Below the pieces are notes generated by a model. The model searched no databases. It saw nothing but the letters and a program-made list of their open reading frames with translations, and had not been told where the DNA came from. Made by a program: the position numbers and the translations under genes. DNA of 64,000 bases. It comes from Microplitis mediator. Its lineage: Eukaryota > Arthropoda > Insecta > Hymenoptera > Braconidae. The stretch is taken from NCBI RefSeq assembly GCF_029852145.1, contig NC_079976.1, forward strand, positions 23,538,924-23,602,923. The letters run 5' to 3'. Every line of letters starts with the position of its first letter. The first letter of the stretch is position 1. Below, piece after piece: positions 1 to 9,968 of the stretch.

Positions 1-284
1 AATCTGTTTATTGAATATAATTTATTAAGAAAGCCAAAGATAATAAAATTACGCTTTAAAGTTATATCGCTGCAGACTATGAAATGACTTTTATATTATT
101 ATAATACAATTGTTTTATAGTTATTCGCAAGTATCACACGTGTAAAGAATAAAGAATATCAAATTCGAAATTTTTGGAGGGCCCACTTTGCCCCTAATTT
201 TCGATTTTCCATTTTTAATGGACGCAACATAATGAAGTTAAAATAAGTATCAAGGGTCTAAAAAGAAGTAAACGGTTCCATGAT
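1..284. other. AT-rich sequence without recognised gene
   Basis: No coding exon or RNA gene is supported here. A short stretch near 175-200 (reading GGGCCCACTTTGCCCC) resembles the GC-rich motif of the GGGGAG-type inverted-repeat elements seen at 42.4 kb, and a related block occurs near 1408-1432, so this may be a decayed copy of that family. Confidence 0.4.
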
Positions 285-1352
285 TCTTGATCCCCCGACA
301 AAATATCCCCGACAAAATATCCCCAGACAAAATATCCCCAAAATAAATATCCCCGGACAAAATATCCCCACGACAAAAAATTCCCGACAATTAATCCTAA
401 ATAGCCGGAGTTTTTGAATAACACGATAAACCACCAAATATTAAAAGAAAAAAAAAAAAAAAATTTTTGTTTGCAAATAGTATTTTGAAATGTAAAGTAA
501 GAATTGTCTAAACACAAATCTAAACCCTTAAAAAAATGTGTTTTCGGTAATTTAGTATGTTTTGATATTCTATCCCAGTTTTTTCTTAAAATTGCTTTAA
601 CTAGTTTTAATGGTAAGTTTGTAAATAATGAGACTACGTCTAGGGATATTAGAATGTAATCTGAAGGAATGTTGTTAAGTTTGTCTATTTCTTTCTTAAA
701 TTCAAAACTATTTTTAACAGCAGAAGGTTGTTTTTTTCTTGTTTGACTTAAAATGTTGGTGTACCATTTGTTTAGATTGTATATCGGAGAGTTTACTGAT
801 GAAATGATAATTCGAAAAGGCATGTTGGGTTTATGAATTTTAGGTAATGCATATGCTCTTGGTAAAGTACTGTTGTGTGTGATTAGAAAATTTTTTGTGT
901 CTTTGTCAATGTGTCCTAGTCTAAGCCAAGTATTTCAATCAAGGTATAATCATGGTTTTTGTGTATGTTTGCTAGGTAATAGGCCAACGCAAACGCGGGT
1001 AATAGTGTTGCGCCCTTTTATCATGGTTTTTGTGTGTGTTCCCTGTTTAGAAAATCTCATAGAATCCGATAGATTCTCATAAATTCTCATAGAAATTTTA
1101 TAAGATGGAATGAATTCTATGAGAAGTGCTATAGTTCAGTATTGGGCCTTATACATACAGCTATAAGAATCTATCGGATTTTTTATGCAGGGTTTATCCG
1201 ACATTAGACCAACATATAACGAAAACTATAACGAATTCGAAGGATAACTTGTCGGGGTTTTTTTGTCATAGGGATATTTTGTCGGGGACATTTTGTCCAG
1301 GGATATTTTTTTTTGAGATATTTTGTCGGGGATATTTTGTCGGAGGATCAAG
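285..1352. repeat. Foldback-type element, GACAAAATATCCCC family, copy 1
   Basis: The left end (285-400) is a run of imperfect copies of a motif close to GACAAAATATCCCC. The right end (1240-1352) carries the same motif on the opposite strand (GGGGATATTTTGTC). The outermost bases are also inverted: TCTTGATCCCC at left and GGATCAAGA at right. The interior holds a Penelope-like reverse transcriptase fragment on the minus strand. A second copy of the family lies at about 14828-16737 in an odorant receptor intron. Arms built of short degenerate subrepeats recall Drosophila Foldback elements; no transposase is visible. Confidence 0.7.
475..935 (-). pseudogene. Penelope-like element reverse transcriptase fragment
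   Basis: On the minus strand the translation carries the Penelope-like RT signature: a block resembling 'LPRAYALPKIHKPN', then 'IISSVNSPIYNL', then 'LISLDVVSLFTNLP' and 'WDRISKHTKLP'. These match the finger/palm start of Penelope-like element RTs in family and order. The catalytic YxDD region and the GIY-YIG endonuclease are absent. The frame enters through a stop upstream of about 940 and leaves the RT at about 470, where it runs into the arms of the surrounding inverted-repeat element. It is a captured fragment, not a functional gene. Confidence 0.75.
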
Positions 1353-1878
1353 ACGCCTGATACCGAAGTAAACACGTAAAAAAAATGAATGATATTATGA
1401 TTATTTCCTTAAGGGGCCCACTCTGCCTTCCTCTCCCCTATTAATCCACCCTATTTAAAAATTCACATAAAATTCAATGGATTTTATAGATAGATTTTCG
1501 TATGAATATGAACTTTATGTATAGTGAATGCAATTCACTCCGGGGGATACAAAATTGAGGTACTGAGCACGAAACGTTACGAACCAATAATCCTTGGTCG
1601 AAAAATGTATACTAATTTCTCTAGTTCACCTCTATTTTTTGGCTATAAAATCTAGTAATTAAGAACATTATAATGCTCGTTATCACGCAAGTAATGTATT
1701 GTGGTTACCTCTGAAATTTAGATTTGGCAGTTGATATCACTCATTTACTCGAACCAGTTCTGTCTCTGATTAGTAGCTTCTAGTGCGGGTAATTTTTCAT
1801 TACAGAATACAGTTTTTTTTTTTTAAATAATTTTCCAAAGTAAAATTTAAATATCAAATCAAGTAAAACATTTAAAAA
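1353..1878. other. Spacer upstream of the secreted-peptide gene
   Basis: AT-rich; contains a poly-T run at 1812-1823 shortly before the start codon at 1879. No other gene was recognised. Presumed to include the promoter and 5' UTR of the following gene, but no specific element could be assigned. Confidence 0.35.
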
Positions 1879-2719
1879 ATGAAGACATTGTGGATATTAA
1901 TAGTTGTAATTATTATGGTGGAAGCTGGCCCAATCCCTCCATTGACAAGAATATTAGATCGACGTATAACTGCAGCCCCACGTCGCTGCACTTCCAAAGA
2001 CGGTGCCGTAAGTAAACTATTAAGAATATACGTAAGAACATATCGTAAATTTTCCACGTAAAAAAGCACGACATTTAACCCAAATAAAACCTTTTCATGA
2101 TACCAGCATCGAAACTTTAAGTTTCAGTGTTTCTACAGCCCATCGAAACAAACTGATTTCAAGCCGATGCTGCAAACAACTACTAGCGAATTCGTGATTA
2201 AAAAATACCTTCATACAGCGGGCAGAAAAAATTGTGTTTCTTTCCTTGAGAAGTTCTTTCACAGTTCTTCGCATCATCGGCTTGATATTAACTTGCTTCT
2301 TACTGGCTGCTGACACTGAATCTCAAAGTTCTGATGCAGATAATCATGAAAAACATAGTGTGTGACTCAGGGTAAAACACGATTTCACACTACAGGTGAT
2401 GTAAACCCTCATCTGCGGCTCGGGCAGCCAACCTCACCCGAGTCTGAAATCGTCTTGTTTCTTCCTTGTCACACAATATACTAATCTCTCAATGGAATAG
2501 TATGAAATATAAGCAGAGCTAAACATTCATTGTGATTAATTAAAACGTTTTTTTTCTGTTTTTCAGTGTCGAAAAGCGATAAATTTTCTAAAATGGGTCG
2601 ATGAATTTCAGAAGAGTATTCGTCAAAAGATTACAGCTATGGCAATGTCTGTGTATAACTATTTTGTTCGTCCTCATGAAATAAAAAGACCATTTTCAAG
2701 ACACCTGCGATTTGGATAA
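1879..2719 (+). CDS. Secreted RFamide-like prepropeptide, two exons (1879-2007, 2567-2719)
   Basis: Exon 1 (43 codons) starts at an ATG in an AAAAAATG context and encodes a signal peptide (MKTLWILIVVIIMVEA) plus a short basic segment; it ends at a strong donor (GCC|GTAAGT). Exon 2 (50 codons and stop) follows a clear acceptor (TTTTTCTGTTTTTCAG) in the same phase 0. The predicted product has 93 residues, about 77 after signal removal. It has two cysteines, a C-x6-C spacing that brackets the splice junction, an amphipathic middle, and a C terminus that reads Lys-Arg, then PFSRHLRFG, then stop. Known biology: dibasic cleavage and use of the C-terminal Gly as amide donor yield RFamide neuropeptides; signal, two Cys and KR-peptide-G also resembles myosuppressin precursors in layout. 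Inference: a candidate secreted RFamide hormone or mimic. It could instead be a rapidly evolving venom or bracovirus-type small secreted protein. No homologue is recognised with certainty. Confidence 0.7.
2116..2480. repeat. Repeat block inside the peptide gene intron, shared with 40.5-41.65 kb
   Basis: This intronic block (beginning AAGTTTCAGTGT) recurs at 40493-41645 in the same order, where it is split by an inverted-repeat element. Its right part (about 2358-2477) has inverted ends: GTGTGACTCAGG with AAAACACGATTTCA at left, and TGAAATCGT with CCTTGTCACAC at right. It looks like a short non-autonomous DNA element plus flanking sequence. It also provides the empty site (CT at 2303-2304) for the insertion at 40538. 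Confidence 0.65.
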
Positions 2720-3870
2720 ATTGATATCTACCCAAGAACTACAGCAATGCTTCGAAATTTCTACTACGGTTAGATTTCCGCTACTGTTTCAATGAAGAAA
2801 TATAAACCGTCTATAATTGATAAAGTGTTGTTAAGTATTTCTTAAGTATCTAAATTTAATTGTATAACTTTCTATTACACGCATTAAATGTTTATAAAAA
2901 GTCATTGGATATCCTGATTAAGAAATCTAATTTGAAATAATTCAAACACGATCCGAAACAATTCAAAGTTGGCTAAATTGACTATGTATAGATATACACT
3001 TCAGCATAGATTGAATCATTCCAAATGAAATTTCTGAATCAGGGTATCTAAATTCCTGGAAAACCTACCGTGACAACAGCCACTCTTTACAGAAAGTTGT
3101 AAATCCTTTTAACTTAATTAAAATGTGAGTGACTAACGTATCTGTTTTATCTCTGGTATAGATAATTTCAAAAAAGTTTGGAAAATCCAAAAGTGCACGC
3201 TTCATAACGCTTGTTGAATATTGAAGTCAAAATAACTTCTATCCCTCGATTATAGAGTAAAACAAAAAAAAATGTTTTTGCTACTATCACACTACTGTTT
3301 TTGCAACATTTGACGTTAAAAAAATAGAAAGTAAAAAAGAGTTGTGCAGTTATTTTGACTACATCCCAAAAGAGTGGATACATACAGAGATCCGGACGTG
3401 CAAATAAAATTTTTTTCAAACTTGTTTTTTCTTTAAAGTAGCAGAACCGATGTTCTTTAAAAAACATAAAATGAGTTTTCTCAAGTCTTTTCTTGATATA
3501 CGTGTACTCATATTATCATATCGATGAAATATCAACGCAATAGAGTCATCTTAAGGCCAGAAAATTGCTTGACTTGACGTGTTGAGAGTAGAGCACTACC
3601 TCAACGCTTCGCTTATGAGGCGTGCAAAAGTCCGAGTCTGAAAAATACCGAGTGTTATTCAGTAAATAGGTGCCTAGTATGTTCATGAAAAGCAATTCAA
3701 TTAATTTAAGGGCATCTAATATTCGCTACAGTCTCTAGACTACCTATGAAATTTAGGTGCCTAACGACGTATAACCGGATATGACATATTAAGCAAACAC
3801 AGTCTCGACAAGTACCTCATGCGTGTTTTTCAATCACTGGCTACTTGATAGAATGGGGCGGATGACGTAA
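2720..3870. other. Gene-poor spacer with repeat fragments
   Basis: No gene recognised. At about 3172-3210 is a minus-strand copy of a recurring end sequence (GTGCACTTTTGGATTTTCC) that is also seen near 16060, 21440 and 39090; a partial copy lies near 3610. This marks an unclassified dispersed repeat. Confidence 0.4.
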
Positions 3871-3905
3871 GTGCGACAGCGGCAGATAAAGGAACCTAGA
3901 TTTTA

Positions 3906-3920
3906 CTATGATAAAGTGTA
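3906..3920. repeat. Target-site duplication, left copy (partner 4985-4999)
   Basis: A 15-bp perfect direct repeat CTATGATAAAGTGTA flanks the non-LTR insertion. The length fits target-primed reverse transcription by an AP-endonuclease-type element. Confidence 0.8.
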
Positions 3921-4986
3921 TACTATGATAAACTGTTTACAGATGAATCGGTCAAAGACAAATGCAATTATTTGTGGGAGTAGAGCAAAAATAATGAGTG
4001 ATGAGTGTGTATTGGCTAATAAAATTATTGTAGGTGGGTGTATTATCCCATACAGTAGTACTATTAAATATCTCGGAGTTATAATAGACAGAACTCTCTC
4101 ATGGGAGAGTCAAGTAACGAGTTTATGTAATCATGCAATGAGTATTTTAGCACAGTTAAAAATTAACAATGAAATATTTGGTGAGCGTCTGCGTATAAAG
4201 CTTGTTTCTAATTTAATTACTCCAATTTTTGATTATTGCTGCGCAGCGTATACTAATATTTCAAATAAATTGTTATTAAAAATGCAAAGGAAATTAAATT
4301 CATGTGTAAGATTTATCTATAAAATACCAAAATATGAGCATATAACTCCTTATTATAAAAGATTAGGTTGGCTAAAGTTAGATAAAAGAAGAGACTATTT
4401 CATTGCTTGCTTATTTTATAAAGAAATTCGACTAAATTATCGGCAGCTATTCGGCTCGAAATTAGAATTTTTACGAGTAGCGTTACGCAGGGGAGATGTC
4501 AGGCAAGACTACCTGCGTTTACCAAAGGCTAATTGTGTCATGTATGACAACTCATTTTTAGTACATGGCATACGTATCTGGAATGAGTTGCCAGCTGAGA
4601 TTATAGCTGTGGATAATTTGTCTGAATACAAGATTGCTTGCTTCAATTATTTCATAGAATATGATAGCTATCACCCATAATTATAACAATATTATATTAT
4701 ATTGTATTATATTATATTGTATCATATTATATTATATTATATTATATCATATTATATTATATTGTATCATATGGTATGACACTTATTTAAGAATAATTTT
4801 GCAACTACTTAACATTTTATAATAATTAATATATAAACTTCCAATCAATCAACTAAATAATTTTTGTAGAAAGCGATATTATTATTATCATAATTATACA
4901 AATGTAAACCAATGTATTAAAAATTGAAGGCCCTGAGGGAGCTTAGGCTCTAGGGTCAAATAAAATTATTATCTATCTATCTATCT
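3921..4986 (+). mobile_element. 5'-truncated non-LTR retrotransposon (Jockey/CR1-like) copy
   Basis: An open frame (about 3930-4680) encodes the C-terminal part of a non-LTR reverse transcriptase: the thumb region 'LQMNRSKTNAIICGS', then 'IKYLGVIIDRTLSW', then 'LITPIFDYC' and a conserved tail ending in 'HGIRIWNELP'. After the stop come about 240 bases of AT-rich sequence and a 3' UTR (AAGGCCCTGAGGG, then a TCTA repeat tail). A 15-bp direct repeat, CTATGATAAAGTGTA, lies at 3906-3920 and 4985-4999; this is a target-site duplication and defines the insertion. The palm with YxDD and the endonuclease are missing, so the copy is truncated and inactive. The long uninterrupted frame suggests a fairly young copy. 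Clade assignment (Daphne/Crack/CR1-like) is tentative. Confidence 0.8.
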
Positions 4987-4999
4987 ATGATAAAGTGTA

Positions 5000-5648
5000 C
5001 TTTCATTTCTTATATCTATAACATTGAATTTGTCACATTTAACCTGATCGAATGACACAAAGTTTTTTATAATCGAAGTTTTGGAGTTGCCGAATCTTCA
5101 ATGTAAATATCGATGTATTCGAATTTATAATAATGAGACTGACAATGATATCTCCGTAGGATGAGACATTTGCACATCGATTTGAAAATTAGAAAAACTT
5201 GAGATTAACTATGTTAATACGGTATGAATCGAAGTGGTATAAATAATGAGATCATTCTATTATCATGCCTTTAGAAAAGCGTAGGCTTTATGCCTCAAGG
5301 CGTAAATAAAGCAGCCTGAAAATTTGGTATTCCGTCACATGGCAACAGGCAACTGACAGAACGCTTAGTTCAAATAGCTTCTAGCAAACATTTTCAACCG
5401 TAACCTCCAGACAGGTAAATCCCTGAACAAGGCGTGACCGATCTAAAGGTCTCTACCCTATAAGTCAACAACCGTTGGAATAGGGTGAGCCCGATACTTA
5501 CAAAGCCTCGCAAAAACTTAAGTTTCTTTAGTCTTCGAAAGCTCGCCTAGATAGGAAGTCAGGTTTGAGCCTCAGTACATTCAAAGTAATCAAAATAAGT
5601 TTGATTTTAAAATTTTCCTGTGCTTCGAGTGAGATTTGAATTTCAAAA
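5000..5648 (+). promoter_or_regulatory. Upstream region of PTP-like unit 1
   Basis: No gene. A TATA-like TATAAAT lies at 5238-5244, comparable to TATAAAA boxes upstream of PTP units 2 and 3. It is about 410 bases before the ATG at 5649, so a leader intron or a different TSS is possible. A GC-richer segment (5400-5560) has no recognised motif. Confidence 0.3.
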
Positions 5649-6512
5649 ATGAACACGAAATCTCAACGGTGAAACAACGGGAACCAGGAGAGGGTTAAGG
5701 CTTCGAACATTCTAAGCTTTATGAGAAGACCTAACTTTATCGCCAAAATATTGCAACGGCATACTCAAATAATCGAAGAATCGGAAATTGACTATTATTT
5801 GAAGATGAAAACTGAACACAATGACTCACAAGGATCTCGACGTTCTCTGCTTTGTCTTCCGAAGAACGCTCACGGAGCAGACAGCGACTTTTTTAGCGTT
5901 GATGACTATAATGTCAAAAACAAATTTCTATGCACCCACTGTCCGAAACAAGATAGCTTGTACCAGTTATGGAGTATGACATTCAAAAAGAACATTCATA
6001 TCATAGTTATGTTATCTCCGATTGACAATCTGATAAGACACCGATACTGAAGTGTGGGAGAAGACTCAGTGTTTGAATGCCGTGACTTTAGAATGGAATT
6101 TCTACAAGTTGATGTGGAAGCTTTGTATACTACAACAACTCTGTTGCTGAGACATGAAAATGGTGCAGTGCGAAAAATAGTGCATTTTAATTCCACCGGT
6201 TGACCGTTGGACAACATTTCGCATCACCCAAAAGAGTTTATACGTTTTTCTATGACAGTGAATAGTGCACGTGATAGAGTAGATAAGCTCTCTACACAGC
6301 TTTTACGTGCCCCTACACCTATAATGGTACATTGTAGTGATGGTTTCAACAATTCCTGTGTGTATTGTTTGTTAGACATCTGTATATCTGAATTTGGAGG
6401 TACCAATAAGGTATCTGTACCTAAGGCTTTTCTCAAAATAAGACAGCAAAATCGCAATGCTATTAGTCAGCCAGAGAACTATGTTCATTGTTATCAAGCG
6501 CTGTATGTTTGA
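5649..6512 (+). pseudogene. Bracovirus-type PTP-like unit 1, interrupted by in-frame TGA codons
   Basis: One frame of 288 codons runs from ATG 5649 to TGA 6510-6512 and shows the bracovirus PTP layout: an N-terminal helix (LSFMRRPNF), a central fold, and a C-terminal catalytic region. Three TGA codons interrupt it at 5670-5672, 6048-6050 and 6201-6203. The last two sit exactly where the paralogue at 9969-10862 has tryptophan. There is no frameshift and no TAA or TAG inside. The P-loop reads VHCSDGFNNS: the nucleophilic Cys is kept, but the Arg of HCxxGxxR is Asn, so phosphatase activity is not expected even without the stops. PTPs of this family act as secreted-virus effectors in parasitised caterpillars, partly as substrate-trapping pseudoenzymes. 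Best called a pseudogene; the preserved frame is odd. Confidence 0.8.
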
Positions 6513-7359
6513 CTTTCGTCTATATCAAATTCTTCGCGCAATTCAATCTGTTGATTGTGATAACCTATGTGACCTCCAAAAAACCCGAGTGTAAAAACGA
6601 TTATTTGAAAAATAAACACTAATTTCATCATATTGTCTATTATTAATAGTGGTAAAATACAGAACGATGGATCATTACTGTTCCGGTATGGGCAATGTTA
6701 CAGCAATGATATTAGTTATATAATCGCCTTTTTTCAAACCATTAGTTAGTTAATTAAGTTATTATAGAGTAATATCAGTTGAATGTTTTCGGACATGCGA
6801 AGAGAGGGTTCGGTCGAAAATCGTACGTTATTAACGTTTTTACGCTATTATAGTTCTAATTATCACTTGGATTTATAGAGCAATAAAACGTTATAGTAGA
6901 ATAAAATGTTTTAATAGTGTACTAAAACTTGTTATTTTCTAGTTAGTTCTAAACAGCTATTAATGTAATTCTTTTACAGTAGCTAATCCAATGTGATATT
7001 AAACGGTAGTGAAGAAGCCATTAAAAGGTTTATTGTTATGGGTTTGAGATAACTATAGACAAATTTTTCGGGGTACACTTAATGCTTCAATTAGCTTAAT
7101 TATAGAACATGCGTATTCCACATCTAAGGTCAAACGGTATAAAAAGCTAAAAAATGTAGCGGGAAAGTTAATTAAGTAAACACTAGTCTCAAGGGTTGAT
7201 CTTAAGGCTCACGGCCGTTGTCTGTTCGAGTTTGGGACTACCAGTGCTCGTTCAGTGATAGTGAATGGGTGGGTTATCTATTAGGAATTACTAACTGCAT
7301 ATCAGCTAGATCGGTTAGAGTGATTTAGTTCTGCGACGTATAACATAACAGGTAGAACA
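6513..7359 (+). promoter_or_regulatory. Spacer and upstream region of PTP-like unit 2
   Basis: The stretch 6780-7200 is distantly alignable with 9420-9770, upstream of unit 3: a shared block near CTTG(G)TATTTT, then ATGCGTATT(C/A)C, then a TATAAAA box (7138-7144 here, 9733-9739 there) followed by AGCT. The conserved order indicates that unit and promoter were duplicated together. TATAAAA is about 215 bases before the ATG at 7360. Confidence 0.45.
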
Positions 7360-7770
7360 ATGACTACCCAAGCGGACAGTATAAGTGCAATAGACTTTCT
7401 GATTTTTATGGAACATCCGGGGTCACTCAGCAGCATCTTCGACGAATATTATACCGTATGACGTCGACAAAAAGTGAAAGCACTCCGTTCCTCCAACCAT
7501 ACGATGAACGAAGAGCAAGAAAACTGCTGCATGCGGATCATACGTTTCCTTCACTGCTGAATAAAGCTCAATGGCAACCCGAATGTCTTGGATGCTAACT
7601 CTATTGACAGATATGAACATAAGCGAAAGTATATTTACACCAAAAGTCCGTCTGAAAACACCACTGATGAATATTTATTTACAAATGATGTAGGACAAGA
7701 ATGTAGAAATAATAATTGTGCCATCTAGATCAGAAAGTAAAGTTAATTTTCACCAATATTGGAATTAAAA
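7360..7770 (+). pseudogene. Bracovirus-type PTP-like unit 2, N-terminal remnant
   Basis: An ATG at 7360 opens the family N terminus (IDFLIFMEHPGSLSS). In-frame stops follow at 7459-7461 (TGA), 7558-7560 (TGA) and 7726-7728 (TAG); between them the frame still encodes the recognisable block 'DRYEHKRKYIYTKSPSEN'. A frameshift lies near 7670-7690, after which PTP similarity continues in another frame for about 90 bases, with a TAG where the paralogue has Trp. The catalytic half is absent. This is a dead copy from the same tandem duplication as units 1 and 3. Confidence 0.75.
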
Positions 7771-9052
7771 CAACCCATGTACCCTGCGTCTAAGGTCACA
7801 AGGACTCTCTCAAGACTAGCGCATTAGACCAATTAGCTATACTGATTAGGTCATGGAAACTTAAAATTTCAATAACGATGGAAATACCTACTGTGCGAAT
7901 TGATTGAGAAAAAAAACATTATGGTTATCCTTAGCTGAAAATAAATGCTGACTACAATGTGTCAGAAAACCCGATAGACTCCAGTTGTAGACTACATTAA
8001 AATTGTCTAAACAAATCGGCCTGAATCCACGGAATGACATTGAACAACGCTCACCTCTCGCAGTAACTCACCCCTATGCCTGTTTCAGTATAAAACAATT
8101 CCAATACCCATCATCCTGCACTGCGTGTTAGGTAGTATATAACGCATTCCTAACAAGCGAATCCCATTCGTCGAATGACTTAGAAGGAACGCCTCTTACG
8201 CCCACAACCTATATACCCTTATCTTCGCTTCGCACACACATTTACAGCAAATACTTATTGTAATTGTAAACATTATGGTTTGTTTGTAATCCTTCTCACT
8301 CACACATATATGGCTTCACTCACACATCAATGTTTTACTCTTTCTGATATTAGTCGCATAAGGCGAGGTTCCATCACACAGGAGCGAGTTGCCATCCACC
8401 GATTTAAAGAACTATTCTGCGGCCTTGGATTACTATAAGTGTACCGACAGCATCGGATGCCTATTGAGTTGCATGCTGACAAAACTTATCTGCTTTTTGT
8501 CGCTACAGATGCTGTACTTGACGACGAACTTACCTCTTGCTATTGATTTCTAAGATATTAATGGAATTGGTAGGATATGTGACCTTATGAGATTAAAGTG
8601 TAAATGCTACGTGGTGTGACAAAAAGGAGCGATCATGGAACAGCTGCGATCAGAGTAGCATTATTGTTATTGGCAAAAGTTCTTGAACCATTAGTGGTTA
8701 ATGACTGTTAACAAATATAAAAATCGGGAAATCCCAATGAATTGAAATAGTTGATCTAATTATAAATGATGATTTGTTTTTTCTGCTTCTGGACAGCCAA
8801 AGTGAGGTAATCTTCGCCTCAATAAATGAATGCCTAAGTCATTTAAATTTTACCCACATTTATTGGCACTGATAACGATGAACTTATACTTTTTTCCTCT
8901 GAAGCTAGTCAAATAAAAATGGAGCTTATTCCCTAGTGTATAGGAACATAAGTATTTGAGGCAACTTAAGGAGAACAGAGTTATCCTTATTAATAAAATG
9001 GATCAGTTTTACCATTAGGTCTGAAAGTTTCTTGACCGTTAACGGTGTCAAA
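7771..9052. other. Spacer between PTP units 2 and 3 with a dispersed repeat
   Basis: No gene recognised. Positions 8050-8230 resemble 31855-32050 in order and content (CTCACCTCTCGCAGTA, CCTGTTTCA, then a TTAGGT box and an AACGCCTCT box), so this is a diverged copy of a dispersed repeat. Confidence 0.45.
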
Positions 9053-9280
9053 ATGTTTCCAAAAGCTGACCGTTTGAAACATGCACCTGAAGTTCTATTA
9101 CTTCAGGATAAAATTTGTGAACTAAAGTGTCGCGAACCAAAAACACCTGGAGATGAAGACAAGATCAGTGAAGAAATACAAATTGCCGAAAGGCGATACC
9201 AATCTCTGAAGAATGAACTGCTGGTTATGTGTGCGAGAAAACGTTTCGTAGAATATCAGGTGGAAATGGCCCTTACGTAA
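9053..9280 (+). CDS. Small hypothetical ORF, coiled-coil-like
   Basis: An ATG at 9053 opens 75 codons ending in TAA. The product is rich in charged residues, with an Arg/Lys/Glu-rich helix (about residues 22-68, for example 'EEIQIAERRYQSLKNEL') that looks like a short coiled coil. No signal peptide or known motif is seen. It sits between PTP units 2 and 3 without a shared promoter motif. It may be a leftover exon of a transposon protein or a chance frame; I do not recognise it. Confidence 0.3.
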   Translation: MFPKADRLKHAPEVLLLQDKICELKCREPKTPGDEDKISEEIQIAERRYQSLKNELLVMCARKRFVEYQVEMALT

Positions 9281-9732
9281 TTAATGAGGTAAGTTCAAAC
9301 GCAGTTATCTATTACTATTCTATCAGTGACAACACAATGTAAAAGACCCTTATAATTTTCTATTTTAAGATTTCATAAGCAGTGCCGTAAAAAAAGAATA
9401 TAAATATCATGCGAATAGCTTTATAAATACGACAACAACAACTTTCATGTTCACTGATTTTCGAACGGTATAGTCAATTGATCAGAGTAAACACTAAATT
9501 ACGTACTAAACTTGGTATTTTGTTTACTAGCCAATTCTTCGAAGTACTATAAGCTAATATATTTATTAGGCATACTTATGAGCACACAACACACCATTCA
9601 TAAAAAGTTTATATCTTTTAAACATGCAGTAAATAGGTGGGTTTGCAATAATTTTTCCAAAGGGACCTTTTTTACGAGTTGACAGATAATTTTATGGCTT
9701 AATAATAGGAAATGCGTATTACCTACCGAAAA

Positions 9733-9739
9733 TATAAAA
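9733..9739 (+). promoter_or_regulatory. TATA box candidate for PTP unit 3
   Basis: TATAAAA followed by GCTTT, about 230 bases before the ATG at 9969. The matching position upstream of unit 2 has TATAAAAAGCT (7138 onward), which supports conservation of a promoter element. Confidence 0.45.
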
Positions 9740-9968
9740 GCTTTAACGCAGCAATGAAAATACTACTCACAGCGGGTATCGGTGCCTATCGCGAATAAGG
9801 AGTTTGTTTAATTTTGAAGAAACAAATGAGTTAGATGATTTGCTTCGAGTGACAGTGGATCGGTGAATAGGAGACTACCAAACGCTTCCCAGTTGGGTTG
9901 CCTTTATATTGAAATGTGAGTTTTAATATTAATTTTGTTCCTTGACAGATACTGCAGCGTGTATAACA

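Noticed and set aside
5710..5725. AAGCTTTATG as a bracovirus excision-site core
   Set aside because: The AGCT core is too short to mean anything by itself, and no paired junction was found.
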